Origin: Roseobacter sp.
GTDB taxonomy: Bacteria > Pseudomonadota > Alphaproteobacteria > Rhodobacterales > Rhodobacteraceae
Assembly (NCBI GenBank): GCA_024636475.1
Contig: JAGXHA010000016.1
Coordinates: forward strand, 1-59,131
DNA: 59,131 bases
Direction: 5' to 3'
Shown here in pieces: positions 36,471 to 44,749 of the stretch. Both the position numbers and the translations under genes were made by a program. How positions within the stretch are numbered: the first letter of the stretch is position 1; every line of letters starts with the position of its first letter. A model generated the notes under the pieces. It worked only from the letters and a program-made list of their open reading frames with translations. It had not been told where the DNA came from and did no database searches.

Positions 36471-36700
36471 AAAAACTATCACCTTGCAGCACGCTCTTCA
36501 ACGCAAGTGAACCAGCTGTTCCGCGCGTCTTCGACCCGATCAATCTTCCGTCTGCGAATGGGGTGGGATTTTCGTGTCGGCTCGTTCTGTTTAAGACGTT
36601 CAAGGCTGTCGGTACTGGCCATCAGCATAAAGAAAACTTCGGATTTCAAACTTTCCAACCAGACTGGTCCTGAAACGCATAATTTTCCAGAAACGCAGGC

Positions 36701-37804
36701 TCAGTCTTTTTCCCAGTCGGTTCCAATTGCCTCTCGGTCTTTTTGCTTTTCCTCTCGCACAAGTTCGTTGACCCCATCACGCTCGGACGCGTCAGTAGGC
36801 TCAGGTGTGAAGTTTGCCGCTTTGGTGCCGGTGAGCGCCAGTGAAAATAGCATCGGGAAATGATCAGAGTTGATGTGGCGCAGACGTGCCATGCGGATCA
36901 GGCGAAATTCGGCGCTGTGAAACAAATGGTCCAGCGGCCAGCGCAACAACGGGATACCTGCATGAAACGTATTGTAGAACCCCCGACCGATGCGCGGATC
37001 TAAAAGCCCCGACAATCGCTGGAACCGGCGGGTGGTGGTTGACCATGCCACGTCATTCAGATCACCGGTGACGATCGCGGGCAGATGGTCTTTGCAAGCC
37101 TCTATCCCGACCATCGCGATTTCGCCGTCCCTGCTTTTGGTGTCATGGTTTGGCACCGGCGGCTCGGGATGCACGATATACAGCCGCCACGCCCGCCCGG
37201 ACCGCATCTGCACCTGCGTACAGATTGAGGGGACATGCGCGACCAACAATTCGCGGACCTGTGTTTGGGCCAATGGCAGCTTGGACATCAAAACCAGCCC
37301 ATACGAGTTGTCCTTGGGTACATTGACCCAATGGGCATAGTCATCCTTTAGCGCAGCGTGAAGGGCGTCGATCCAGTCCTGATCCACTTCCAGCGCGATG
37401 GCAACGTCGGGTTGTTCTTCGTTGATCAGATCAATCAGCCTCTGATACTCGCGATTGGATTGTTTCACATTGGCCGCAACCAACGTGATGTGATTGTCCT
37501 TGTCTGCGATTTCCCGACTTGATGCATCAACAGATTGCCGCGTCCAAACTGGCGTGAATTTAATGATATAAGCGATGTGAATGATTGCAACGAAGCATAG
37601 AACAGAAATGGCAAACAGCTTTGGCTGGGGCTCGAGAAAGACAGCCGCAATACAAATCATCGCCAAACTCAGGACAAAAAACTGTTCGCGTGGGAATGCG
37701 AGGCTCCGGATTGCACCATGCGCGACTTTACTGAATGGCAAAACGCTCGACAGAAATAAAACAGCGACGCCAATCCAGAACAGCGATTGAAGCAAAGTTA
37801 TCAT
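36701..37804 (-). CDS. Endonuclease/exonuclease/phosphatase family membrane-anchored protein
   Basis: 367 residues from ATG 37804 (AAAGGA upstream). Three membrane segments at the N-terminus (about 1-22, 42-58, 62-80) precede an EEP-fold domain (about 105-350): LVAANVKQSNREYQRLI (catalytic Asn), DVAIALEVDQDWIDAL (Glu), IVTGDLNDVAW (Asp/Asn) and NSDHFPMLFSLAL (Asp-His). Related to bacterial YafD-like proteins with unknown substrates; the active site would face the periplasm if the topology is as drawn. The gene ends just upstream of the decarboxylase leader. Confidence 0.82.
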   Translation of the reverse strand: MITLLQSLFWIGVAVLFLSSVLPFSKVAHGAIRSLAFPREQFFVLSLAMICIAAVFLEPQPKLFAISVLCFVAIIHIAYIIKFTPVWTRQSVDASSREIADKDNHITLVAANVKQSNREYQRLIDLINEEQPDVAIALEVDQDWIDALHAALKDDYAHWVNVPKDNSYGLVLMSKLPLAQTQVRELLVAHVPSICTQVQMRSGRAWRLYIVHPEPPVPNHDTKSRDGEIAMVGIEACKDHLPAIVTGDLNDVAWSTTTRRFQRLSGLLDPRIGRGFYNTFHAGIPLLRWPLDHLFHSAEFRLIRMARLRHINSDHFPMLFSLALTGTKAANFTPEPTDASERDGVNELVREEKQKDREAIGTDWEKD

Positions 37805-37915
37805 GGCCTGATCCTTTGAACTACGAAGGGGTGGAAAGCATAAGCCCCCCACCCCCTTTTCAACATAATTCCGAAGCTAATTGTTTCATGTCAGACCAAA
37901 TAGGCCTGGGAGATG

Positions 37916-38689
37916 TCACTTCTTGTCGTCTTCATCTTCGTCATCTTCATCATCTGCCTTATCTTCAGGCATCTTGAAGAAACTATCTGCATCAGAATAG
38001 TCGCCACGATCCCGGTCGTCATCGTCAGCCGGGTTGCCCGACAGCGTGAACGTTTCCAGCCCTTCAATGGCAGTCGGCATCTTTGACTCCGGGTCCATGC
38101 CAAGGGATTGTTCGGTGCTGACCAGACGCCGGCGCTCGTCATCGCTCATCAATCCGCCCTCGGCCGCCTTCTTAGCGCCAGCTTTTTGCACAGCGGTATC
38201 CAGCTCGGACTGTTTGCACAGACCAAGGGCAACGGGATCAATCGGCTGGATATTGGATATATTCCAGTGCGTCCGGTCGCGGATTGCGAGGATCGTCGGC
38301 TTGGTTGTCCCGACCAGCTTGCTGATCTGACCGTCCGACAGTTCGGGGTGAAACTTGACCAGCCAGTAAATCGACGCCGGGCGATCCTGACGCTTGGACA
38401 AAGGCGTATAGCGGGGTCCGCGACGCTTCTCTTCGCCTTGGGCGGCAGCATTGAACTTCAGCTCCAGCTTGTGCATCGGGTTGGCTTGCGCTTTCTCGAT
38501 CTCTGCCTCTGTCAGCTGGTTGTTTGCCACCGGATCAAAGCCCTTGACGCCTTGCGCGACATCGCCGTCAGCGATGCCCTGAACTTCCAGCTCGTGCATT
38601 TCTACGAAATCTGCAATTTGCTTGAAACTCAGGGTCGTGTTGTCCACCAGCCAAACGGCAGTCGCGCGGGCCATAATCGGTTTTGCCAT
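37916..38689 (-). CDS. trcR: TrcR-type cell-cycle transcriptional regulator (DUF1013)
   Basis: 257 residues. The DUF1013 core is AKPIMARATAVWLVDNTTL, SFKQIADFVEMHELEVQGIA and IYWLVKFHPELSDGQISKL (a repeat of a helix-turn-helix-like block; LVGTTKPTILAIRDRTHW follows). The last 50 residues are very acidic (DDEDDEDEDDKK end). In Rhodobacterales and Caulobacterales this family is annotated as a cell-cycle regulator; experimental detail is sparse. Divergent from the RNase T2 gene across a 129-base region that must hold two promoters. Confidence 0.85.
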   Translation of the reverse strand: MAKPIMARATAVWLVDNTTLSFKQIADFVEMHELEVQGIADGDVAQGVKGFDPVANNQLTEAEIEKAQANPMHKLELKFNAAAQGEEKRRGPRYTPLSKRQDRPASIYWLVKFHPELSDGQISKLVGTTKPTILAIRDRTHWNISNIQPIDPVALGLCKQSELDTAVQKAGAKKAAEGGLMSDDERRRLVSTEQSLGMDPESKMPTAIEGLETFTLSGNPADDDDRDRGDYSDADSFFKMPEDKADDEDDEDEDDKK

Positions 38690-38818
38690 ATCGGTCTCTC
38701 CTTAAAACACACCTTCCCCGTCGCCTGAAATTGGCTGTCCTGCCGGGGCAGAACGGTTTCCATTGTGGGGGAACTTGTAGCTTATATAAAGGGACAAGCC
38801 GAATAAGGAAAGACCCCA

Positions 38819-39463
38819 ATGCGTTTGCTTATCTTAAGCCTGATGGCCTTGTTTGCCATTACTCCTCGGGTGGCGCAGGCCGAAGGTGACGTCGCTGGCG
38901 AATTCGACTATTACGTTCTCGCGCTCAGCTGGTCGCCAAACTGGTGCGCCCTTGAAGGAGATGCGCGCCGCTCGCCACAATGCGACGAGGCCGAAGACCA
39001 TGGCTGGATCATGCACGGCCTATGGCCACAGTTTCACCGCGGGTACCCCTCCAGTTGCCACACCTCCCAGCGCCCGCCATCGCGCAGCATGACAGATCAG
39101 ATGGCAGATATCATGGGCACATCCGGCCTTGCCTGGTATCAATGGAAAAAACATGGAAGCTGCACCGGTCTGTCCGCCCCGGCCTATTTCGAGACCGCGC
39201 GCGCAGCCTATCAAACCGTCGAACGCCCTGCCGTCTTTCGCAAGATAAAGAACGACATTCGGCTGCCCGCCTCGGTAATCGAGGACGCTTTCTTGAAGGC
39301 TAACGCGGGTATGGAAGCAGATGGCGTCACAGTCACCTGCAAAGAAGGGTACATCCAGGAGGTCCGCATCTGCCTGTCGAAAGACCTTAAACCCGTGCCA
39401 TGCGGTCGTGATGTGGTCAAAGACTGCTCACTTGATAACGCGCTATTCACGCCCATCAGATAG
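38819..39463 (+). CDS. Exported ribonuclease T2 family protein
   Basis: 214 residues with a signal peptide (MRLLILSLMALFAITPRVAQA). CAS-I motif MHGLWPQ (His66) is intact; the CAS-II region reads WYQWKKHGSC (His112 intact) where the classical family has HEWxKHGxC, so the usual Glu is Gln108 and the preceding His is Tyr107. Cys pairs (43/55, 80/115 among others) fit the T2 fold. Should degrade RNA in the periplasm, possibly with altered catalysis. Its ATG follows AAGGAAAG. A very long inverted repeat follows. Confidence 0.85.
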   Translation: MRLLILSLMALFAITPRVAQAEGDVAGEFDYYVLALSWSPNWCALEGDARRSPQCDEAEDHGWIMHGLWPQFHRGYPSSCHTSQRPPSRSMTDQMADIMGTSGLAWYQWKKHGSCTGLSAPAYFETARAAYQTVERPAVFRKIKNDIRLPASVIEDAFLKANAGMEADGVTVTCKEGYIQEVRICLSKDLKPVPCGRDVVKDCSLDNALFTPIR

Positions 39464-39484
39464 AAAATCGCCCTTCGGACGATG

Positions 39485-39567
39485 GCCTCCGGCAGGGATA
39501 TTTAAGAGCCAGAGAAGACAAGGGACTTCCCACCTTCTCTGGCTTTCTAAGTATCCCCGCCGGAGGC
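39485..39567. repeat. Long inverted repeat between convergent genes
   Basis: Left arm 39485-39517 and right arm 39534-39567 are complementary over nearly their entire length (about 29 of 33 positions), with a 16-base loop. Each arm carries GCCTCCGGC(A/G)GGGATA and GCCAGAGAAG. It separates the RNase T2 and quinone oxidoreductase genes and no T-run follows, so it could be a bidirectional 3' stabiliser or terminator. Related words occur at 5081 and 8850. Confidence 0.7.
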
Positions 39568-39587
39568 AGCGACGCGTTAGTGGCGCT

Positions 39588-40565
39588 TTACCCGATTTCC
39601 AGTACCGTACTGCCCGTGGTTTGACGCGCTTCTAGCGCTTCATGAGCCTTTGCGACATCTTTCAAGGCAAAGCGTTGCCCGATGTTGATCTTAACATCCC
39701 CCGAGAGCACCTTGTCGGAAAGATGTTTGGCCATCTCCTGACATGTGGCGTGATCCCCGATGTGGGTAAAGATCGTCGGCCGCGTAATTTTAAGCGACCC
39801 TTTTTTCCCCAGAATGCCAACGTCGAAGGGCGGCACCGGACCGGACGCATTGCCGAACGAGATCATCATGCCCAAAGGTTTCAAGCTATCAAGCGACCCT
39901 TCGAATGTGTCTTTGCCGACAGCATCCATCACGGCATCGACGCCTTTGCCGTCTGTCAGTTCTTTGACCCGGGCGGCCCAATCCGTGCTGCGGTAGTTGA
40001 TGCAATGGGTGGCACCGTGATCCAGGGCCAGCTGGCATTTTTCATCCGTTCCAGCCGTGCCGATCAAGGTGATCCCTTCCGAGCGCGCCCATTGGCAGGC
40101 GATCAGGCCGACGCCCCCGGCAGCTGCATGAAACAGTACCGTGTCGCCTCGCTTGAGCGGGGTTGTGCGGTGGAAAAGATACTCCACCGTCATCCCCTTG
40201 AGCATCATGGCCGCGCCCTCCTCAAAGGAAATGCCTTCCGGTAACGGGCAGACCTGAGCAGCAGGCATGACCCGCGCTTCGGCATAGGAACCCGGAGGCT
40301 GTGACGCATAGGCTGCGCGGTCGCCTACTTTGAGGTGCGTCACACCTTCGCCAACGGCTTCGATCACACCAGCCGCTTCCATGCCCATCGCCTGGGGCAA
40401 TTGCATGGGGTAAAGGCCGGTCCGCTGGTAAACGTCGATGAAATTGAGGCCAACCGCCTTTTGTGCAATGCGGATTTGGCCGGGCCCCGGCGCGCCGACC
40501 TCGCGGTCCACGAGTTTGAATTGCTCAGGCCCGCCGTGGGCTTCGATGATTGCTGTCAGTGCCAT
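39588..40565 (-). CDS. NAD(P)-dependent quinone oxidoreductase (zeta-crystallin type)
   Basis: 325 residues of zinc-independent medium-chain dehydrogenase fold: VGLNFIDVYQRTGLYPMQLP, the nucleotide-binding AAAGGVGLIACQWARSEG and VDAVMDAVGKDTFEGSL. No zinc-ligand cysteine set is visible. This family reduces quinones or enals with NADPH. It follows the other oxidoreductase after nine bases on the minus strand (that gene is transcribed first), suggesting a small operon of two related enzymes. Confidence 0.88.
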   Translation of the reverse strand: MALTAIIEAHGGPEQFKLVDREVGAPGPGQIRIAQKAVGLNFIDVYQRTGLYPMQLPQAMGMEAAGVIEAVGEGVTHLKVGDRAAYASQPPGSYAEARVMPAAQVCPLPEGISFEEGAAMMLKGMTVEYLFHRTTPLKRGDTVLFHAAAGGVGLIACQWARSEGITLIGTAGTDEKCQLALDHGATHCINYRSTDWAARVKELTDGKGVDAVMDAVGKDTFEGSLDSLKPLGMMISFGNASGPVPPFDVGILGKKGSLKITRPTIFTHIGDHATCQEMAKHLSDKVLSGDVKINIGQRFALKDVAKAHEALEARQTTGSTVLEIG

Positions 40566-40574
40566 ATGTGTTTC

Positions 40575-41561
40575 CTACCCATGTACCTTAAGAACGATTT
40601 TGCCGATATGCCCGCTGGTTTCCATCCGCGCATGCGCATCGGCGGCATTTTCGAATTCATATTCGCTGTCCATCACTGGCGCTATCTTACCAGCATCCAG
40701 CAGCGGCCACACGTGTTCTCGCAACTGCTCGGCGATGCGCGCCTTGGCCAGATCGCTTTGCGGACGCAAGGTGCTGCCAGTCATCGTGAGGCGGCGGGTC
40801 ATCAACGTGGCAAAGTTCACTTCGGCCTTGGGGCCGGACAGAAATGCGATTTGCACCAGCCGTCCATCTTCTGCCAACGCTGACAAGTTGCGCGGGATGT
40901 AGTCGCCGCCAACCATATCAAGGATCAAGTCTGCCCCACCTTCCGCTTTCAAGACATCCACGAAATCAGTGTCGCGGTAGTTGATCGCAGCTTCGGCCCC
41001 CAGCTTGGCGCAGGCGGCGCATTTGCTGTCGGTGCCCGCAGTTGCGAAGACACGTGCGCCGAATGCGCGCGCCAGCTGAATTGCAGTCGTACCGATGCCC
41101 GATGACCCCCCGTGAACCAGAAAGCGCTCGCCAGCCTTGAGACCGCCACGCATGAAGACATTCGACCAAACGGTAAAGAAAGTTTCGGGCAGGCAGGCCG
41201 CCTCTTTCAGCCCCATACCTTTGGGCACTGGCAAACAATGCGCCGCAGGGGTCGCGACATATTCGGCATAGCCACCACCGGGCAGCAGAGCGCAAACCTT
41301 GTCACCAACGGACAGCCCTGACACCCCTTCGCCAATCGCGTGAATTTCGCCCGCGGCCTCAAGCCCCGGAAGATCGCTGGCTGTGGGGGGCGGCGCGTAC
41401 ATGCCTGCGCGTTGCAGCGCATCGGGGCGGTTCACACCGGCATAGGCGACCTTGATCACCACCTGGCCATGGGCTGGCGTTGGCATGGGGCGCTGCGTCG
41501 GTTGCAGAACTTCGGGGCCACCGGCTTTGGTAATCTCGATCGCTCGCATTGTGTCTGACAT
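40575..41561 (-). CDS. NAD(P)H-quinone oxidoreductase (PIG3/zinc-binding dehydrogenase superfamily)
   Basis: 328 residues from ATG 41561 with a strong AAAGGAGG ribosome site. Blocks: YAGVNRPDALQRAGMYAPPP, DKVCALLPGGGYAEY, HGGSSGIGTTAIQLARAFGA (nucleotide loop) and FLSGPKAEVNFATLM, typical of TP53I3/PIG3-like quinone reductases. Upstream of and probably co-transcribed with the second, zeta-crystallin-type enzyme. Substrate unknown. Confidence 0.88.
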   Translation of the reverse strand: MSDTMRAIEITKAGGPEVLQPTQRPMPTPAHGQVVIKVAYAGVNRPDALQRAGMYAPPPTASDLPGLEAAGEIHAIGEGVSGLSVGDKVCALLPGGGYAEYVATPAAHCLPVPKGMGLKEAACLPETFFTVWSNVFMRGGLKAGERFLVHGGSSGIGTTAIQLARAFGARVFATAGTDSKCAACAKLGAEAAINYRDTDFVDVLKAEGGADLILDMVGGDYIPRNLSALAEDGRLVQIAFLSGPKAEVNFATLMTRRLTMTGSTLRPQSDLAKARIAEQLREHVWPLLDAGKIAPVMDSEYEFENAADAHARMETSGHIGKIVLKVHG

Positions 41562-41654
41562 ACTGCTATGCCTCCTTTGGTCCAATTTGTTGTGACCAAC
41601 ATAAGCCAACAAATCTTGGCGTACAGCGCGAACTGGTAAACGTCAGGATGCTCG

Positions 41655-42251
41655 TCAAAGTCCGCCTCGAGCGCGCAAAGCCTCGGCAACATGTTCCGCG
41701 TCATCGATGGCAAGTACGGCGAACGGAATAATCGTGCGCCAACCCAATCGCTTGGTCGATCTTGCGCGCCACGACAGCGCCAGCATCTGCCCTTTTTCAA
41801 CCAACACGGGGATAAAGCGGATCACCATCGCAAAGGCCAGCTCCAGGCTGCGGGTCTTAAGCCCGATGCTGCGCAAGGGCGTGGTCAGCCATGTTATCAC
41901 ATCCACCATCTGCGACAGCTTCGTTGTCATCGTTACCAGATTTGCCAAAGCCACGGCGCTGACCATCCGCAAGGCAATCACCGCACCGTTTTCAAGATCA
42001 GCGGTCAACACATGCCACAACACGATAAGCACCAAAAAGGGCCAGAGAATCCGCAACCGTGACAGGCCTGTCTGCAAGAACTGCCGCCCCGGCGCAGCAT
42101 ATATCAGCAACGTGCCCGTGAGGATCAGGATCTGAAACCAAAGGGCTTCAAAACTGAACAAAACCAAAGTCGCGGCACAAAGCCCGCCCAGCTTTGCGCC
42201 TGCGGGCCAGCCGTGCGCCCGCGTCTTAACCGGCGAGGTGAGTGAAATCAT
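41655..42251 (-). CDS. Energy-coupling-factor transporter transmembrane (T) subunit
   Basis: 198 residues from ATG 42251, about five membrane segments. The coupling segments are LSWRARSTKRLGWRTIIPF and the C-terminal AEHVAEALRARG, matching the EcfT/BioN pair of coupling helices (A-R-[S/G] motif). It links ATPase to the substrate-binding S unit in vitamin importers. The start overlaps the ATPase gene by 26 bases. Because BioN-like T subunits in Rhodobacterales usually belong to biotin uptake, a BioY partner is expected but is not in this window. Confidence 0.82.
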   Translation of the reverse strand: MISLTSPVKTRAHGWPAGAKLGGLCAATLVLFSFEALWFQILILTGTLLIYAAPGRQFLQTGLSRLRILWPFLVLIVLWHVLTADLENGAVIALRMVSAVALANLVTMTTKLSQMVDVITWLTTPLRSIGLKTRSLELAFAMVIRFIPVLVEKGQMLALSWRARSTKRLGWRTIIPFAVLAIDDAEHVAEALRARGGL

Positions 42252-42951
42252 CGTGCACCCCAAATTCCTGCATCCGTGCAAGGAAGGTTTCGATAACCAA
42301 GCCCGCGTCGCCATCTTGTGCGATCCTGCCCTCGTCAATCCATATGACCCTGTCATAGCCGGACAGGTGGGTCGGGTCGTGGGTGATGTGGATCAAATGC
42401 GCTTCAAGCTGCGAAAGCACACGCTTGAGATGAAGCGTCGTCGGGATATCAAGACCGGCAAAGGGTTCATCCAGCATGATGAGTTTTGGCTGCATGGCAA
42501 GAATAGACATCAAACACACCAACTGCCGCTGCCCCTGTGACAGCTGATGAATAGCCGCCTTGGCCCAATGGCTGCGGTCAAAGCGGGCAAGCATCGTTGC
42601 GGTGTTCCCCGCCGCCTCAGCGTTGGATTGGCCAAGCTGGGTCAGACCAAAGCTGATTTCCTCCTCAACGGTCGGGAAAATGATTTGATGATCAGGGTTC
42701 TGGAACAAGATACCAACGTGACGCAACGCGGCTTTGCGGTCTTTGGCGACATCGACGCCTGCAATGCGTGCCTCGCCCGAAGTGGGCAGCACCAACCCCG
42801 CCAAAATCCGCGCAAGCGATGTTTTACCAGAGCCGTTGCGCCCGACAATGCCTATGCGGCGCTCGCTGGCAAGCAATGTCACATCATGCAAGACCTGCAC
42901 CCCATTTGGCGCAAAGGATATGTTTGTCAGCTCGATAAGGGCGGAGGACAT
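42226..42951 (-). CDS. Energy-coupling-factor transporter ATP-binding (A) subunit
   Basis: 241 residues from ATG 42951. Walker A GIVGRNGSGKTSLARIL (about 33-49), signature LSQGQRQLVCLMSILAMQ, Walker B LIMLDEPFAGLD and the H-loop ITHDPTHL. The FQNPDHQIIFPTVEEEISFG block after Walker A is typical of ECF ATPases (CbiO/BioM/EcfA). The ribosome site is weak. Together with the T subunit it makes the energising module; only one A gene is present, as in BioMNY systems. Confidence 0.88.
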   Translation of the reverse strand: MSSALIELTNISFAPNGVQVLHDVTLLASERRIGIVGRNGSGKTSLARILAGLVLPTSGEARIAGVDVAKDRKAALRHVGILFQNPDHQIIFPTVEEEISFGLTQLGQSNAEAAGNTATMLARFDRSHWAKAAIHQLSQGQRQLVCLMSILAMQPKLIMLDEPFAGLDIPTTLHLKRVLSQLEAHLIHITHDPTHLSGYDRVIWIDEGRIAQDGDAGLVIETFLARMQEFGVHDDFTHLAG

Positions 42952-43034
42952 CGTCGGAGTACCACAAGATCTTGCCCGCACAGATTGCGAACCCGTCGGG
43001 GATTATCAGGTCTGGTGCGTCAAGAAAAGCCGGC

Positions 43035-43733
43035 CTAGCTGCGCGGGCTTGTCCAACTGCCGGGCATGCCCATCTTTTGCATCCGCGAGGGCGCTTTGAC
43101 ATGGGACAAAACCCAATTGGGGCCAGCCATCAGCTTGCTCAAGGTCGGACTGTTGTTGACCTGCGCCTTTACCTTTTCGATCTGCATCACGTTGTCGATG
43201 CGCCGATCCAGAAAGCTCCATGTCTCGGAATGGTTTTCGCTGGTATCGCCCAGCCAATACAGCACGGTCGAGGAATACACAGCGCTGAGCGTTGCCCGCT
43301 TGGTATACCAGTTTACGTCATCTGACGTATCGCCCAACCCGTCCCATATGGCATCGGACGAACCCCAAACCAGTTTGGCACCGTCAGCGGCATATTGCGG
43401 CAAGGCAAATAAGGTTGTCCCGCGACGCACCACTTCTTTGTCTGTCACAACTTCCAGCCGGAAGCGTACCATCGCGGCGATCTTGTCGCGAAACTTCATC
43501 TCGCTCAGGTCTTCGGACTTCATCCGCTCGAGCATCAGCGCATCACCACGCTTGTGATAGGCAACGGCCAGATCCACCGAACCACGCGGGCAAACCGCAC
43601 GAGCAACAGTCGGGTCGATGCCGGTTTCGCTGATTGCAGCTTGGAACGTCGCCTCTGACCAGCCGTCGAATGGAACATGAATCAACGCGGCATCCAGCAA
43701 CTGTTCTTTGGGGTTTTGGGCGGTGTCGGTCAT
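43035..43733 (-). CDS. COQ9 family protein
   Basis: 232 residues from ATG 43733 (GGAGG). TetR-like fold region with LLDAALIHVPFDGWSEATFQAAISETG and the COQ9 C-terminal YWLGDTSENHSETWSFLDRRIDNVM, which in mitochondria binds lipid and the Coq7 hydroxylase during ubiquinone synthesis. Likely a ubiquinone assembly factor here. Divergent from rpsU, a neighbourhood that is common in alphaproteobacteria. Confidence 0.9.
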   Translation of the reverse strand: MTDTAQNPKEQLLDAALIHVPFDGWSEATFQAAISETGIDPTVARAVCPRGSVDLAVAYHKRGDALMLERMKSEDLSEMKFRDKIAAMVRFRLEVVTDKEVVRRGTTLFALPQYAADGAKLVWGSSDAIWDGLGDTSDDVNWYTKRATLSAVYSSTVLYWLGDTSENHSETWSFLDRRIDNVMQIEKVKAQVNNSPTLSKLMAGPNWVLSHVKAPSRMQKMGMPGSWTSPRS

Positions 43734-43830
43734 GGCGGGCCTCCTGGTCAATCTATGGCTGTGCACTAGACAATATAGGGTTTGATTGCTATATGCCCAG
43801 TTCCTGCAAATCCTTGCAACTTCAAACTAG

Positions 43831-43851
43831 AAAGGTGGTGAAAACCACATG
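43831..43851 (+). promoter_or_regulatory. rpsU ribosome-binding-site hairpin
   Basis: AAAGGTGG (Shine-Dalgarno) overlaps a perfect stem GTGGT (43835-43839) / ACCAC (43844-43848) closed by a GAAA (GNRA) loop; the ATG at 43849 directly follows. This could modulate S21 translation. Seen in sequence; function inferred. Confidence 0.5.
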
Positions 43852-44055
43852 CAGGTTAGTGTTCGCGACAATAATGTCGATCAGGCCCTTCGGGCTCTGA
43901 AGAAAAAGCTACAACGCGAAGGTGTGTTTCGCGAGATGAAGCTCAAGCAACATTTCGAGAAACCCTCCGAGAAGCGCGTACGTCAGCAAGCTGAAGCGAT
44001 ACGCCGTTCCCGGAAACTGGCGCGGAAGAAAATGGAGCGCGAAGGCATGATGTAA
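43849..44055 (+). CDS. rpsU: 30S ribosomal protein S21
   Basis: 68 residues, [20 protein letters not shown] followed by the basic helix [19 protein letters not shown] and a very basic tail, the standard alphaproteobacterial S21. It binds 16S rRNA near the anti-Shine-Dalgarno sequence and promotes initiation. The ATG is right behind a hairpin containing its own ribosome site. A good terminator follows. Divergent from the COQ9 gene. Confidence 0.97.
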   Translation: MQVSVRDNNVDQALRALKKKLQREGVFREMKLKQHFEKPSEKRVRQQAEAIRRSRKLARKKMEREGMM

Positions 44056-44086
44056 ATCATCCCCTCCATGCATACTCGTAAATTGC

Positions 44087-44117
44087 CCCGTGGCCCTTGT
44101 GGCTGCGGGTTTTTTTT
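44087..44117 (+). terminator. Intrinsic terminator of rpsU
   Basis: CCCGTGGCC (44087-44095), CTTGT loop, GGCTGCGGG (44101-44109), then eight T. Nine pairs with two G-T wobbles. Confidence 0.9.
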
Positions 44118-44146
44118 GGACCAAGGTAAACAGATCAAGCTGCGCT

Positions 44147-44608
44147 TCATTCCACGGGCAAAGCCGTCGTATTGCTGACGGTACGCAACGCAAAGCTGGA
44201 CTGCATCTGCCCGACCCCCGGCAACCGGGCTAGAAACTGGTGGTGGATACGGGCGAAGTCTTCGGTATTTTCTGCCACGACCTTCAGCAGATAGTCGGCA
44301 GAACCGGCCATCAGATGACATTCCAACACATCAGGAATACGCGCGACTGCCTTTTCAAACGCGTCCAGAGTTTCATCTGCCTGACCTTGCAAGGTGATTT
44401 CCACAAACACGGTGGTCGCCACACCCATCTTGCGGGCATCCAGCAGGGCGACATAGCCCCGGATATACCCGTCCGCTTCAAGCCGCTGAACCCGACGATG
44501 GCAGGCCGATGGCGATAAATGGACAGCTTCGGATAAATCAGAATTCGACATGCGCCCGTTACGCTGCAAGGCAGTCAAGATGCGACGATCAATTTCATCA
44601 AGGCTCAT
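44147..44608 (-). CDS. Lrp/AsnC family transcriptional regulator (AldR-like)
   Basis: 153 residues. N-terminal winged helix-turn-helix (LDEIDRRILTALQRNGRMSN, then LSPSACHRRVQRLEADGYI) and C-terminal RAM ligand domain (VFVEITLQGQ, VLECHLMAGSADYLLKV). It is divergent from alanine dehydrogenase, the arrangement in which such regulators control ald in response to alanine. The shared intergenic region holds two palindromes, noted separately. Confidence 0.92.
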   Translation of the reverse strand: MSLDEIDRRILTALQRNGRMSNSDLSEAVHLSPSACHRRVQRLEADGYIRGYVALLDARKMGVATTVFVEITLQGQADETLDAFEKAVARIPDVLECHLMAGSADYLLKVVAENTEDFARIHHQFLARLPGVGQMQSSFALRTVSNTTALPVE

Positions 44609-44624
44609 CTGTGCAATACTTTCT

Positions 44625-44704
44625 CAAATTAATTTGGATTGTTCGCAGATTATTCCAAGTTAACACCTAAAAGCGACCGATATTTCGTGCCAAATTGTGT
44701 TTGG
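44625..44704. promoter_or_regulatory. Two palindromes in the lrp/ald divergent promoter region
   Basis: CAAATTAATTTG (44625-44636) is a perfect 12-base palindrome and CCAAATTGTGTTTGG (44690-44704) a near-perfect 15-base one; both lie between the divergent regulator and ald starts, about 65 bases apart. They are the obvious candidate operators for the Lrp-type regulator. Binding is inferred. Confidence 0.5.
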
Positions 44705-44749
44705 ACGGGCGTATCTTACCACAAAGACACTCCCAACAGGATATATCAC

